Source of the DNA: Eubacterium sp. AM49-13BH
GTDB taxonomy: Bacteria > Bacillota > Clostridia > Lachnospirales > Lachnospiraceae
Direction: 5' to 3'
NCBI RefSeq assembly: GCF_003464165.1
Contig: NZ_QSEK01000008.1
Coordinates: forward strand, 18,439-82,438
Length of the DNA: 64,000 nt
Shown here in pieces: positions 18,164 to 26,524 of this stretch (positions are counted from its first letter, which is position 1; each line of letters starts with the position of its first letter). Both the position numbers and the translations under genes were made by a program. The notes beneath the pieces are model-generated. The model saw only the letters and a program-made list of their open reading frames with translations. It did no database searches and was not told where the DNA came from.

Positions 18164-19932
18164 TCAAGTTCAATGTGTTCTATATCTGAACCTGACGCTT
18201 TAGCTGCATTAGGATTAGGCTGCGAGTCATCTTCCTCTGCCTCATATGTAGCCCTTACCATCTCAGCTATTGTTGTTACCCCCTGTTTAACTGCATTGAT
18301 AGCAGCCATCTTAAGAGTATTCATTCCTTCTTTTATAGCCTGGTTCTTAATCTCTTCTGCTCCGGCATGTTTTGAAATAAGTCTCTTAATTGGTGGAGTT
18401 ATCTTCATAATCTCATATATACCGAGTCGTCCATAGTATCCTGTTCCATTACACAGCTTACAGCCACATGGCTCATATATTGTATATGGTTCATCAGGAT
18501 TAAGTCCAAGCATATGCTTCTCTGATGCAGTTGCTTCCTTAGGCATCTTGCAGTCGCACAGCTTTCTTACAAGTCGCTGGGCGATAATACCAACAAGTGA
18601 ATCAGCAATCAGGTATGACTCAATACCCATATCCTCAAGACGAGCGACAGAACTTGCTGTGCTGTTAGTATGCAGTGTACTGACAACAAGGTGACCTGTG
18701 ATAGAAGCTCGTACCGCAATCTCGGCTGTCTCACCATCTCGGATCTCACCGATCATGATAATATCCGGATCCTGTCGTAAGATTGATCTTAAGGCAGTTG
18801 CAAATGTAAGGTTGGCTTTGTTATTAACCTGAACCTGATTGATACCATCAATGTTAGCCTCGACTGGGTCTTCAACAGTTATGATATTAACATCTTCTGT
18901 ATTAAGTTCACTTAAAGCTGTATAAAGTGTTGTAGACTTACCAGAACCTGTAGGTCCTGTTACAAGGATGATTCCATGTGGATTCTTTAAGATATCATCA
19001 AATACCTTAAGGTCCGCTGGTGTAAGTCCAAGCTTTGATTTATCAATGTTGAAGCCTTCCTTGGAAGCGATTCGCATAACACACTTCTCGCCATATACTG
19101 TAGGAAGGTTAGATACTCGGATATCGTACTCTCTTCCATCAACATTAATGGTAATACGTCCATCCTGTGGCTTTCTCTTCTCAGAGATATCCATTCCTGA
19201 CATAATCTTGATACGGGTTGTAATAGCACCAAGAAGCGTATTATCATAATCAATAATTTCACGGAGATTACCATCAATTCTGTACCTTACACGGATACTC
19301 TTCTCCATTGGCTCAATATGTATATCGGAAGCTCTCTGTCGTACAGCCTGCTCAATAACACTGTTAATGAGCTGAACGATAGGAGCATTTTCTATCTCTT
19401 CTCGTCTTGCCTTATCTTCCTTAGTCTCTTCCCTTACAGTCTCGCCCTGCTCTTTCTTATACAGGTCAACAATACTCTGGGCCTGCTTCTGTCCGAACGC
19501 CTTATCAAAAAATGCATTGATATCTGTAGCATTAGCAAGAACAGGAACAACCTGCTTTCCAGTTACAATGTTGATATCATCCATAGCAAGAATGTTAGTA
19601 GGATCTGCCATCGCAACTCTTATAGCACCCGGATTATCCGGTGCATCACCTAACGGAACAAGAGTATATTTCCTCATAATACTCTCATCAAGCAGAGAAA
19701 GAACATCGTCACTTACTTCTGTCTCTCTCATATCAACATAATCAATTCCAAGACTGTCACAAAGAGCTTCATTAATATCTTTCTGGTTAGCATATCCAAG
19801 TGCTATAACCATCTCTCCAAGCATCTTGCCCTGCTCTCTCTGTCTTGAAAGTGCTGTCTGCAGCTGGTTCTCATCTATTATTCCCTTCTTAACCAGAACA
19901 TCGCCCAATCTAACTTTCTTTCTATAATTCAC
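18151..19932 (-). CDS. pilB: Type IV pilus extension ATPase PilB (GspE/PulE family) with MshEN domain
   Basis: 593 residues from GTG 19932; AGAGG is 6 bases upstream, while a TTG two codons earlier abuts it. N-terminal MshEN domain: RLGDVLVKKGIIDENQL...ALSRQ and LGEMVIALGYANQKDI, the two tandem motifs that bind c-di-GMP in this family. The N2 and motor domains follow: Walker A GPTGSGKSTT (~residue 327), Walker B IIMIGEIRDGET, His box GHLVVSTLHT. The tetracysteine zinc motif (CDC...CGCKLCNGTGYYGR, ~462-500) is intact. It powers pilin polymerisation. First gene of the pilB-pilT unit with its own promoter. Confidence 0.96.
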   Translation of the reverse strand: MNYRKKVRLGDVLVKKGIIDENQLQTALSRQREQGKMLGEMVIALGYANQKDINEALCDSLGIDYVDMRETEVSDDVLSLLDESIMRKYTLVPLGDAPDNPGAIRVAMADPTNILAMDDINIVTGKQVVPVLANATDINAFFDKAFGQKQAQSIVDLYKKEQGETVREETKEDKARREEIENAPIVQLINSVIEQAVRQRASDIHIEPMEKSIRVRYRIDGNLREIIDYDNTLLGAITTRIKIMSGMDISEKRKPQDGRITINVDGREYDIRVSNLPTVYGEKCVMRIASKEGFNIDKSKLGLTPADLKVFDDILKNPHGIILVTGPTGSGKSTTLYTALSELNTEDVNIITVEDPVEANIDGINQVQVNNKANLTFATALRSILRQDPDIIMIGEIRDGETAEIAVRASITGHLVVSTLHTNSTASSVARLEDMGIESYLIADSLVGIIAQRLVRKLCDCKMPKEATASEKHMLGLNPDEPYTIYEPCGCKLCNGTGYYGRLGIYEIMKITPPIKRLISKHAGAEEIKNQAIKEGMNTLKMAAINAVKQGVTTIAEMVRATYEAEEDDSQPNPNAAKASGSDIEHIELEQIN

Positions 19933-19987
19933 CTTCAACCTCTTTCCGCAGGCTAATCCCCCCTGCTATTAGCGCATTTATAAATAA

Positions 19988-20016
19988 ATTATATCACAAC
20001 AGAATACATTATACAA
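19988..20016 (-). promoter_or_regulatory. Sigma-A promoter for pilB-pilT
   Basis: On the minus strand TTGTAT (20011-20016), 17 bases, TATAAT (19988-19993). The ~50-base leader contains a G-run and two mutually exclusive short stems (GCTAAT/ATTAGC and GCAGG/CCTGC) just before the ribosome site. Confidence 0.8.
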
Positions 20017-20020
20017 ACAG

Positions 20021-21196
20021 CTATTTAACCTCTTTTATAGTATAATTTTCACTCTTGCTGCCGATACACTCATTGTACAGAGCATCATAATCCGTGCTGC
20101 ATATGTATCTCTTACTTTCATTATCATGGTTCATGTCAAATGTGCCATCAACATTTTGATATGTATTGCTGTATGAAAATGCGAAGTAGACAGTTTTGCT
20201 GTCTTCCGAATCTGATATTGTTGCCTGGGCAATTATGTATACGTAGTTATTGTTATCTCCGGCAGTTCCCTTTCTTGAAAGGAAATATGTTGAGACAATC
20301 TTCGCAGCGCTGGCTGTTTCCTCATTAATGTGGTACAGATATGAAGTATCCTTTGTTGCCTTATACAGCATGTGAAATGTTGTATCTGCTGTTTCAGCCG
20401 TAATTGTATCAAGCACTTCTTTTCCCACCTGCTCTATAACGCTCCTGTCTATCTTAGACACATCGTCGATATATCCTGGCAGCTTGTCTGCACTATATGA
20501 AGCCTCCATATTCTGCGCAAGGAAGCCATGTCTCGCAATCTCTTCATATGATGCATTACATGTTATCTTAACTGATTCGCCATAACTTATATTATTCTTC
20601 TTGTCTGCAGTAAACGTAAGACCTGCGAGGTACTCATCATCCCAATTGTTGGTTATGACAACGTTAGCCTCCGGACTTACCCCTGTAAACATAACATCCA
20701 GCCTGTCAAACAGTTCAACAGATGTTCCCTTAGATATTCCCGATGCCTTTATCTTTTTATTACCACTGCTTATACTTATCCCGACAGCATCCTCATATTT
20801 TTTGTCAGCATCAAGTCTTACCTTATATGTATCACCGTTAGAAACATCTGCTGCCTCTGAAGATATGTCTATCGATGCAATAAGCATTTTAACATTGTAT
20901 GACTTGTCTGAGTCATTGCTTTTTCCCATAAGTTCTTTGTATAGCTTGTCTTTGTTAAGCGTGAATTCCGGGCTTGCATAGCCGTTAGCACCATTATAGT
21001 TTATTGTGACATAATCCCACACATCAAACCTTTGTGAACGGATAAAAAGTGCTACAACCATTGCTGCTATTACTCCGATTGCTGCGATAAGAAGTCCAAC
21101 CCTGCGTTTCTTAATTGTACGCCCCATGAACCTGAACTCTTTCTTAATCTCTTTCTCAATAACTTCACCCTTATGTGAAAATTCTTTTAATTCCAT
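20021..21196 (-). CDS. Single-pass membrane protein with extracellular beta-type domains, function unknown
   Basis: 391 residues. A charged cytoplasmic N-terminus (residues 1-32), one membrane helix (RVGLLIAAIGVIAAMVVALFI) and a long external part follow. The external part opens DVWDYVTINYNGANGYASPEF, resembling the YxGxNGxG strand pattern of the TcaA/zinc-ribbon membrane proteins of Firmicutes; the zinc ribbon itself is absent. Later segments (KIKASGISKGTSVELFDRLDV; EANVVITNNWDDEYL) look like further Ig-like modules. It begins 1 base after the M24 peptidase stop with an AGGAGTG site, so it is translationally coupled to it. A link to the pilus locus is only positional. Confidence 0.6.
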   Translation of the reverse strand: MELKEFSHKGEVIEKEIKKEFRFMGRTIKKRRVGLLIAAIGVIAAMVVALFIRSQRFDVWDYVTINYNGANGYASPEFTLNKDKLYKELMGKSNDSDKSYNVKMLIASIDISSEAADVSNGDTYKVRLDADKKYEDAVGISISSGNKKIKASGISKGTSVELFDRLDVMFTGVSPEANVVITNNWDDEYLAGLTFTADKKNNISYGESVKITCNASYEEIARHGFLAQNMEASYSADKLPGYIDDVSKIDRSVIEQVGKEVLDTITAETADTTFHMLYKATKDTSYLYHINEETASAAKIVSTYFLSRKGTAGDNNNYVYIIAQATISDSEDSKTVYFAFSYSNTYQNVDGTFDMNHDNESKRYICSTDYDALYNECIGSKSENYTIKEVK

Positions 21197-21197
21197 A

Positions 21198-23015
21198 TTA
21201 CACTCCTACTGGTCTTGTTGCCTCTCTTAACATAACCTTTTCTTCACCTTCAAAATACGGTTCAAGCGTCTTATATACTCTTTCCTGATAATTGTTCAGT
21301 CTCTCAGTATCCACAGAATCAAGATAATTAACATCAACAAGTTCTAAGTCTATTGGAACAACAGTAAGCATGTCAAACTTTAAAAATGTGCCATATTCAT
21401 TGTCGAAGTCTTTCTGGCATACTATTTCATTTTCAATTCTTATTCCGAACTCACCCTCAATGTATACACCTGGCTCATCTGAGGTAACCATACCTTCTTC
21501 TATAACTGCAAGATCATTCTTTCCCGGATTGTGCTTCCATCGAAATCCATTAGGGCTCTCATGTACATTAAGAAGATAGCCTATTCCATGCCCTGTTCCG
21601 CAACGGTAATCCATTCCGACATTCCACAGTGGTGCTCTCGCAAGTATATCAAGGCTGTAGCCGTTGCAACCCTTTAAAAACTTTGCATTTGCAAGACTTA
21701 ACATTCCTTTAAGCGTCAGTGTGTAGTACATCTTCATCTTGTCGGTAACAGGTCCGAGTGCAATTGTTCTTGTTATATCAGTTGTTCCTCTCAGATACTG
21801 TCCGCCTGAATCTACAAGCAGCATACCCTCTGGCTTTAACACCACAGCATTAGTTTCATCTGCATGGTAATGCATCATTGCTGCATTGGCATTATACGCA
21901 CTGATTGTGTCAAAACTCAGTTCTATGTAATCTTTTATATTGCTTCTCAGATTATCAAGATATTCTGCCGCACCTGCTTCTGTTATATTGCCTGAAGCTA
22001 CATTTTTCTTAAGCCAGAATATGAATTTTGTCACAGCCACGCCATCGTCAACATGTACACTGTACAGATTCTTTATCTCTGTTTCATTCTTTACCGCTTT
22101 AAAAAGCATTGCCGGATTATCAGCAAGCACCACTTCTGCATTGCCAGCAGATATAACTTCTTTGTATATACGCATGTTGACACGTTTCTTATCAATAAGC
22201 ACATTTCCACTCATGCCGGCAATATCATCATAAAGCTTATCATATGGCTGAATCCTCACTCCTGCTTTTTCTAATATTGCAAATGTCTTATCATCGAACC
22301 TGTCATCATCTGTATAAAGATATGCATTATCCTTAGTTATCACTGAATACGCCATAATTACAGGGTTACACTCAACATCGCGTCCCCTTATGTTAAATGT
22401 CCAGCATATGTCGTCAAGAGTTGCCATGATGTGTACATCAGCATTTTTATTATCCATGTACTTTCTTATACGTGTAAGCTTGCTTTCTATGCTTTCTCCT
22501 GAGTACTCTTCATCAAGAGAGAATGCCTTAGTGTGTGGAAATTCTGCTCTGTCCTCATAGATTCTCTCTATCGCATCAAAATCATACAGGCAGTCAGCTC
22601 CTGTCTTCCTGCATATATCGGTAAACTCTGTTCCTTCTTCTGCCGGCATGGTTCTTCCATCAAATCCCATACGCATTCCATCTTTAACTATACTCTCACA
22701 GTACTGAATCACATTCATAACGCCCGGTGCACCAACTCTCATAAGTGAAAAGCCTGTCCCTTCTATCTGCTTTTCAGCCTGCACGAAATATCTTCCGTCA
22801 GTGAAAAGCCTTGCATCATTCTGTGTTATTACGGCAGTTCCGGCTGAGCCTGTGAATCCTGTAATAAATTCTCTTTCTTTAAAGTAATCACCGGCATACT
22901 CTGATATATGATAGTCACCTGTAACAACCACATATATATCAACGCATTCTGTCTTCATAATATCTCTTACCTTAGATAATCTTTCAGCTATTACTTTAGC
23001 ATCTGTAATCTCCAT
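21198..23015 (-). CDS. Xaa-Pro aminopeptidase (M24 family, three-domain type)
   Basis: 605 residues, matching the long aminopeptidase P form with two creatinase-like N-terminal domains (opening AERLSKVRDIMKTECVDIYV) and a C-terminal pita-bread catalytic domain. Metal ligands are visible: Asp in LLVDSGGQY and TTDITRTIALG, His in GTGHGIGYLLNVHESP, Glu in TSDEPGVYIEGEFG and RIENEIV. It releases N-terminal residues preceding proline, in the cytoplasm; no signal peptide is seen. AGGAGG supports ATG 23015. Sits between the sigK-like gene and the membrane protein it overlaps closely. Confidence 0.93.
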   Translation of the reverse strand: MEITDAKVIAERLSKVRDIMKTECVDIYVVVTGDYHISEYAGDYFKEREFITGFTGSAGTAVITQNDARLFTDGRYFVQAEKQIEGTGFSLMRVGAPGVMNVIQYCESIVKDGMRMGFDGRTMPAEEGTEFTDICRKTGADCLYDFDAIERIYEDRAEFPHTKAFSLDEEYSGESIESKLTRIRKYMDNKNADVHIMATLDDICWTFNIRGRDVECNPVIMAYSVITKDNAYLYTDDDRFDDKTFAILEKAGVRIQPYDKLYDDIAGMSGNVLIDKKRVNMRIYKEVISAGNAEVVLADNPAMLFKAVKNETEIKNLYSVHVDDGVAVTKFIFWLKKNVASGNITEAGAAEYLDNLRSNIKDYIELSFDTISAYNANAAMMHYHADETNAVVLKPEGMLLVDSGGQYLRGTTDITRTIALGPVTDKMKMYYTLTLKGMLSLANAKFLKGCNGYSLDILARAPLWNVGMDYRCGTGHGIGYLLNVHESPNGFRWKHNPGKNDLAVIEEGMVTSDEPGVYIEGEFGIRIENEIVCQKDFDNEYGTFLKFDMLTVVPIDLELVDVNYLDSVDTERLNNYQERVYKTLEPYFEGEEKVMLREATRPVGV

Positions 23016-23059
23016 GACCTGTCCTCCTGACTATATTGTAATATAAATGTTGTCTTCTG

Positions 23060-23713
23060 TTACATTAATTTTTGCTCTATAAGCACTCCTCTTAATTTGC
23101 CAAGTGCCTTTTTCTCTATCCTGCTCACATAACTCCTGCTTATACCAAGTCTGTCAGCAAGCTCATTCTGTGTACATTCTTTTGCACCAAAAAGCCCATA
23201 CCTGTATTTTAGTATCTCTATCTCTCTTGGTGCAAGCACCTTTTTTATATTACCATATATACACTTTATCTGCTCATAAAACATATAATCTTCTACTGCA
23301 TCCGGCTGTTTTCTTCCTGAATCCTCGCCAATTATATCCTTAAGGCTTATCTCATTTCCTTCTTTGTCCTTTCCTATAGGCTCGTTCAGCGACACTTCCC
23401 GTTCTTTCTTTTTATCCTGACGGAAAAGCATAAGAATCTCGTTGTCTATACATTTGGCAGCATATGTGGCAAATCTTACGTTTCTTTCTATGTCAAATGA
23501 ATCAACAGCCTTTATAAGACCTATTGTTCCCACTGAAATCAGATCTTCATTAATGTAATCACGTTCCGTAGAGGTATATTTTTTCACTATATGAGCAACC
23601 AGACGCATGTTCTTTTCTATAAGAACATTGCGTGCCGCACTATTGCCATTGTGTAATTCTATCAGCAGTTCTTTCTCTTCCTGTGCCGATAACGGTTTTT
23701 CAAATGTTTTCAA
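23060..23713 (-). CDS. sigK: SigK-type RNA polymerase sigma factor
   Basis: About 217 residues if started at TTG 23713 (KTFEKPLSAQEEKELL), preceded by AGGGGTG at 23720-23726; the upstream ATG at 23731 has no ribosome site. Region 2 is seen as ARNVLIEKNMRLVAHIVKKY...DLISVGTIGLIKAVDSFD...RFATYAAKCIDNEILM, and region 4 as APREIEILKYRYGLFG...TQNELADRLGISRSYVSRIEKKAL. The PLS...E opening and ARN-LIE are typical of sporulation sigma K (late mother cell), and no skin-type insertion interrupts it. Its role is uncertain here since many relatives sporulate poorly. The ribosome site lies inside the hairpin at 23714-23762. Confidence 0.85.
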   Translation of the reverse strand: MKTFEKPLSAQEEKELLIELHNGNSAARNVLIEKNMRLVAHIVKKYTSTERDYINEDLISVGTIGLIKAVDSFDIERNVRFATYAAKCIDNEILMLFRQDKKKEREVSLNEPIGKDKEGNEISLKDIIGEDSGRKQPDAVEDYMFYEQIKCIYGNIKKVLAPREIEILKYRYGLFGAKECTQNELADRLGISRSYVSRIEKKALGKLRGVLIEQKLM

Positions 23714-23762
23714 AAAGGCACCCCTACACATTTTTATATATAATATGTGTAAAGGTGCCTTT
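23714..23762 (-). terminator. Terminator of the U32 peptidase operon, overlapping the sigK ribosome site
   Basis: Long stem: AAAGGCACC (23714-23722) with GGTGCCTTT (23754-23762), and an inner TACACAT/ATGTGTA pair, with an AT-rich loop. Five T's follow on the minus strand. The 3' arm contains the AGGGGTG ribosome site of the sigma factor gene, so read-through mRNA would have it sequestered. Confidence 0.8.
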
Positions 23763-23789
23763 AATTGCCTATCCAACTGTCTCTTTAAT

Positions 23790-25054
23790 TTAACTGTTAA
23801 CTTCTGTCTCTTCTTCCTGGCGTCTTAAGATATCATACTTATCAAGCTGGATTCCTAAGTCAATATAGAGGTTCTGCTTAGGATGTGGACAGCTCTCCAT
23901 GTCCTTTCCATTCTCGTCAACAATACGCTTGACTGTAACTTCTATATTCTGTCCGTCTGGCTTCATAACCTCAATTGTCTCGCCAACTGAGAACTTGTTA
24001 CGCTGCTCAATATGGTAAAGTCCCTGCTCGTTAGCATCTCCTACGATACCAAGATATGTGTATTCCCTGATATATGTGTTGCTGTCATATATCTGTGTAT
24101 TCTCGTCCGGCTTTCCAAAGAAGAAGCCTGTTGTGTACTGTCTGTAAGTACATTTACTTATCTCGCTCTTATAGAATGGGATTCTGGCCTTATACTTCTC
24201 AGGGTCTTCTATGAAATCATCAATAGCAAGTCTGTAAGTTCTTGCAACAGTTGCAACATACAGAGCTGTCTCATACGGCCTTCTATCTTAAATGAATCGA
24301 TGCCTGAGCTTACCATCTCTGGAATATGCTCAATCATACACAAATCCTTAGAGTTAAATATATATGTTCCTCTCTCATTCTCGTATACAGGCATGTACTG
24401 TCCCGGTCTGTTCTCCTCAACAACAGCATATTTCCAGCGGCATGGATGTGTACATGCTCCCCTGTTAGCATCTCTTCCTGCAAGGAAGCTTGATAACAGG
24501 CATCTGCCCGAATAAGATATACACATTGCACCATGCATGAATGTCTCAATCTCCATCTCTTCAGGGATATGTGCTCTTATCTCCTTAATCTCCTCAAGCG
24601 ATAATTCTCTTGCTGAAACCACTCGCTTTGCACCCTGGTTCCACCAGAAATTATATGTCATATAGTTAGTATTGTTAGCCTGTGTACTGATATGGATATC
24701 TGTATCAGGAAGCACTTCCTTTGCTATTGTGAACATTCCCGGATCAGATATAATAAGTGCATCAGGACCCACTTCCTTAAGCTCCTCAAAGTAAGCTCTT
24801 GCACCCTCAAGGTCATAGTTATGTGCCAGGATATTAGCTGTAACGTATACCTTGACATTTCTTTCATGGGCGAACTTAACACCCTCTTTCATATCTTCTA
24901 TTGAAAAATTCTTAGCCTTAGCTCTTAATCCAAATGCTTCACCACCGATATATACGGCATCTGCACCGAATATTACTGCTATCTTTAAAACTTCAAGACT
25001 GCTTGCTGGTATGAGAAGCTCTGTTTCTCTGCCATTATACATATGTCCTGCCAT
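23790..25054 (-). CDS. U32-family peptidase (YrrO/RlhA-like), one frameshift
   Basis: ATG 25054 gives MAGHMYNGRETELLIPASS. Family landmarks include AVYIGGEAFGLRAKAKNF, DPGMFTIAKEVLPD, ISTQANNTN, the signature FMHGAMCISYSGRCLLS, the Cys cluster GACTHPCRWKY and SSGIDSFKIEGRM. The frame breaks at about 24271: one base is missing in a TT pair (plus strand). Restoring it gives KTALYVATVARTYR and reads to TAA at 23790, ~421 residues, with a C-terminal domain. Relatives act in hydroxylation of 23S rRNA C2501 or tRNA uridine-34 (5-hydroxyuridine); next to trmR the tRNA role (TrhP-like) is the better guess. Last gene of the operon. Confidence 0.85.
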
Positions 25055-25096
25055 ATTATCCTCATTTCCGCGCTGCTTTAGCACTGCATTTTTATA

Positions 25097-25738
25097 TTAC
25101 TGCTTTACGCTCAATGTAATCCCATCACCGATAGGCACAATAGATGTCACGAAATCCTCAGAATGTGTAAGCTCATATACATATTCGCGTATTCTTGCAT
25201 GAATTGTTCTGTTCCTTCTTGTAACTGCATATCGGGATTCAACTATCTCACCCTCCTGCAGAATATTATCTGATATAAGAAGTCCGCCCTTTCTAAGAAC
25301 CCGCTTAATATCAGGCAGATAATTAATATATTGCCCTTTAGCTGCGTCCATGAATATGAAATCATATGGACCATCAAGAGTCTTTAGAACTTCAAGGGCA
25401 TCACCTTCTATGAGGGTAATTACATCCTCTTTGCCAGCTCTCTTAAAATTGTTCTTAGCAACCGGTATCCTTTTATCATAATTCTCTATTGTAGTAATCG
25501 TGCAATCATGTGGCATATTCTCACTCATAAGAATAGATGAGTAACCTACTGCTGTTCCAACTTCCAGAATTCTTTCAGGCTGTACAAGCTGTAACAGCAC
25601 TTTCAGCAAATTACCCATCTCTTTTCTAATGATTGGGACTTCATCCGCAATCGCCTCTTTTTCAATTGTATTACATATATCAGAATTACCACAATTAAGA
25701 GAATTAATGTAAGCAACTACTCTTTCATTGACTATCAT
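25097..25738 (-). CDS. trmR: SAM-dependent O-methyltransferase TrmR (YrrM)
   Basis: 213 residues, class I methyltransferase of the catechol-OMT-like type. SAM site ILEVGTAVGYSSILMSE, acidic loop TTIENYDKR, metal/SAM Asp in FIFMDAAKGQYINYLP, and LLISDNIL. In B. subtilis YrrM/TrmR methylates 5-hydroxyuridine at tRNA position 34 to 5-methoxyuridine; the adjacent U32 gene fits the hydroxylation step. The stop is followed 43 bases later by that gene. Start ATG 25738 with GGGAA upstream. Confidence 0.88.
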   Translation of the reverse strand: MIVNERVVAYINSLNCGNSDICNTIEKEAIADEVPIIRKEMGNLLKVLLQLVQPERILEVGTAVGYSSILMSENMPHDCTITTIENYDKRIPVAKNNFKRAGKEDVITLIEGDALEVLKTLDGPYDFIFMDAAKGQYINYLPDIKRVLRKGGLLISDNILQEGEIVESRYAVTRRNRTIHARIREYVYELTHSEDFVTSIVPIGDGITLSVKQ

Positions 25739-25756
25739 ATATTCCCTTTCAATCAG

Positions 25757-26134
25757 CTATTCTTCCTCACTGTCAGTCTGTGACAGAACTTCCATAATAT
25801 CTGTAGGCGTCATTCCGGTATTAACCTCATATGTTCCACCGACAAACTTTCCCTTATAATCTGAGAACTGAATCTGGAAAAACGCTATTGTCTTATCACT
25901 CACAAGTCCTTTATCATAAAGAAGTTCCGCAAGTTTCTTAGGCTGTATATCTGTTGTTATAGTAATTTCAACTGTACGGGCATTATCTTCTGAATCAATT
26001 GACTGCTCATTAAATACTTTCTCACCAAATGAATATGCCCTGCTTCCTGCGATAAATACAAGATATATTCCTAATACAATTATTAATACATTCAGTGATA
26101 CTGATATCAGCATTCTGATTGATTTATTGCTCAT
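25757..26134 (-). CDS. MltG-like N-terminal protein lacking the catalytic YceG domain
   Basis: 125 residues: one membrane helix (SIRMLISVSLNVLIIVLGIYLVF), then VEITITTDIQPKKLAELLYDKGLVSDKTIAFFQIQF and FVGGTYEVNTGMTPTDIMEVLSQ. This is the LysM-like lead-in of endolytic transglycosylase MltG (I-S-xxIA-LL--GLI... GxY-l--g-t--eIl--L). MltG proteins have ~330 or more residues with an E-containing catalytic domain; here the gene stops after the lead-in with a clean stop. Position before trmR equals the yrrL/mltG slot of Bacillus, so it is an ortholog by place but unlikely to be an enzyme. Confidence 0.75.
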   Translation of the reverse strand: MSNKSIRMLISVSLNVLIIVLGIYLVFIAGSRAYSFGEKVFNEQSIDSEDNARTVEITITTDIQPKKLAELLYDKGLVSDKTIAFFQIQFSDYKGKFVGGTYEVNTGMTPTDIMEVLSQTDSEEE

Positions 26135-26179
26135 AAAACCTGTATCTCCTCTTCCTTAATAAGCTACACTATATATGAT

Positions 26180-26521
26180 TCACCCTAAAAAATCAAGGTC
26201 TACATCTATCACCTCTGCTATATCCTTGAATATATCACTCATATATCTGCAAAATGTGATTTCTGTCATAAGATATCTGTTAACTATATCCTGATTCCTC
26301 ATATCCGCATATTCTTTATTAAGATTTTCCATCGCCTCAAATAAATTCTGTCCATCAGGCGAGTTCTGCAGCATGAAATTTTTCATTCTGAATTCATCAA
26401 TCTGTCTCTTAAGATCTGGTATTCTGTCAATCTCATTCTGCAGTCTTCTATATTCCCTGTATTCTTCACTATTAAGAATCTCATGAATGATTTCCTTCTT
26501 AAGTTCATCAATCCTACGCAT
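26180..26521 (-). CDS. YlbF/YmcA-family protein
   Basis: 113 residues, all helical and charged, with the family pattern (ILNSEEYREYRRLQNEIDRIP, RIDEF-type heptads, LNKEYADM). In B. subtilis the YlbF-YmcA-YaaT complex assists RNase Y and mRNA maturation. Here the gene begins 3 bases after the RNase J stop, pointing to a role in RNA processing by association. No partner YmcA or YaaT is in the window. Confidence 0.75.
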   Translation of the reverse strand: MRRIDELKKEIIHEILNSEEYREYRRLQNEIDRIPDLKRQIDEFRMKNFMLQNSPDGQNLFEAMENLNKEYADMRNQDIVNRYLMTEITFCRYMSDIFKDIAEVIDVDLDFLG

Positions 26522-26524
26522 AGA

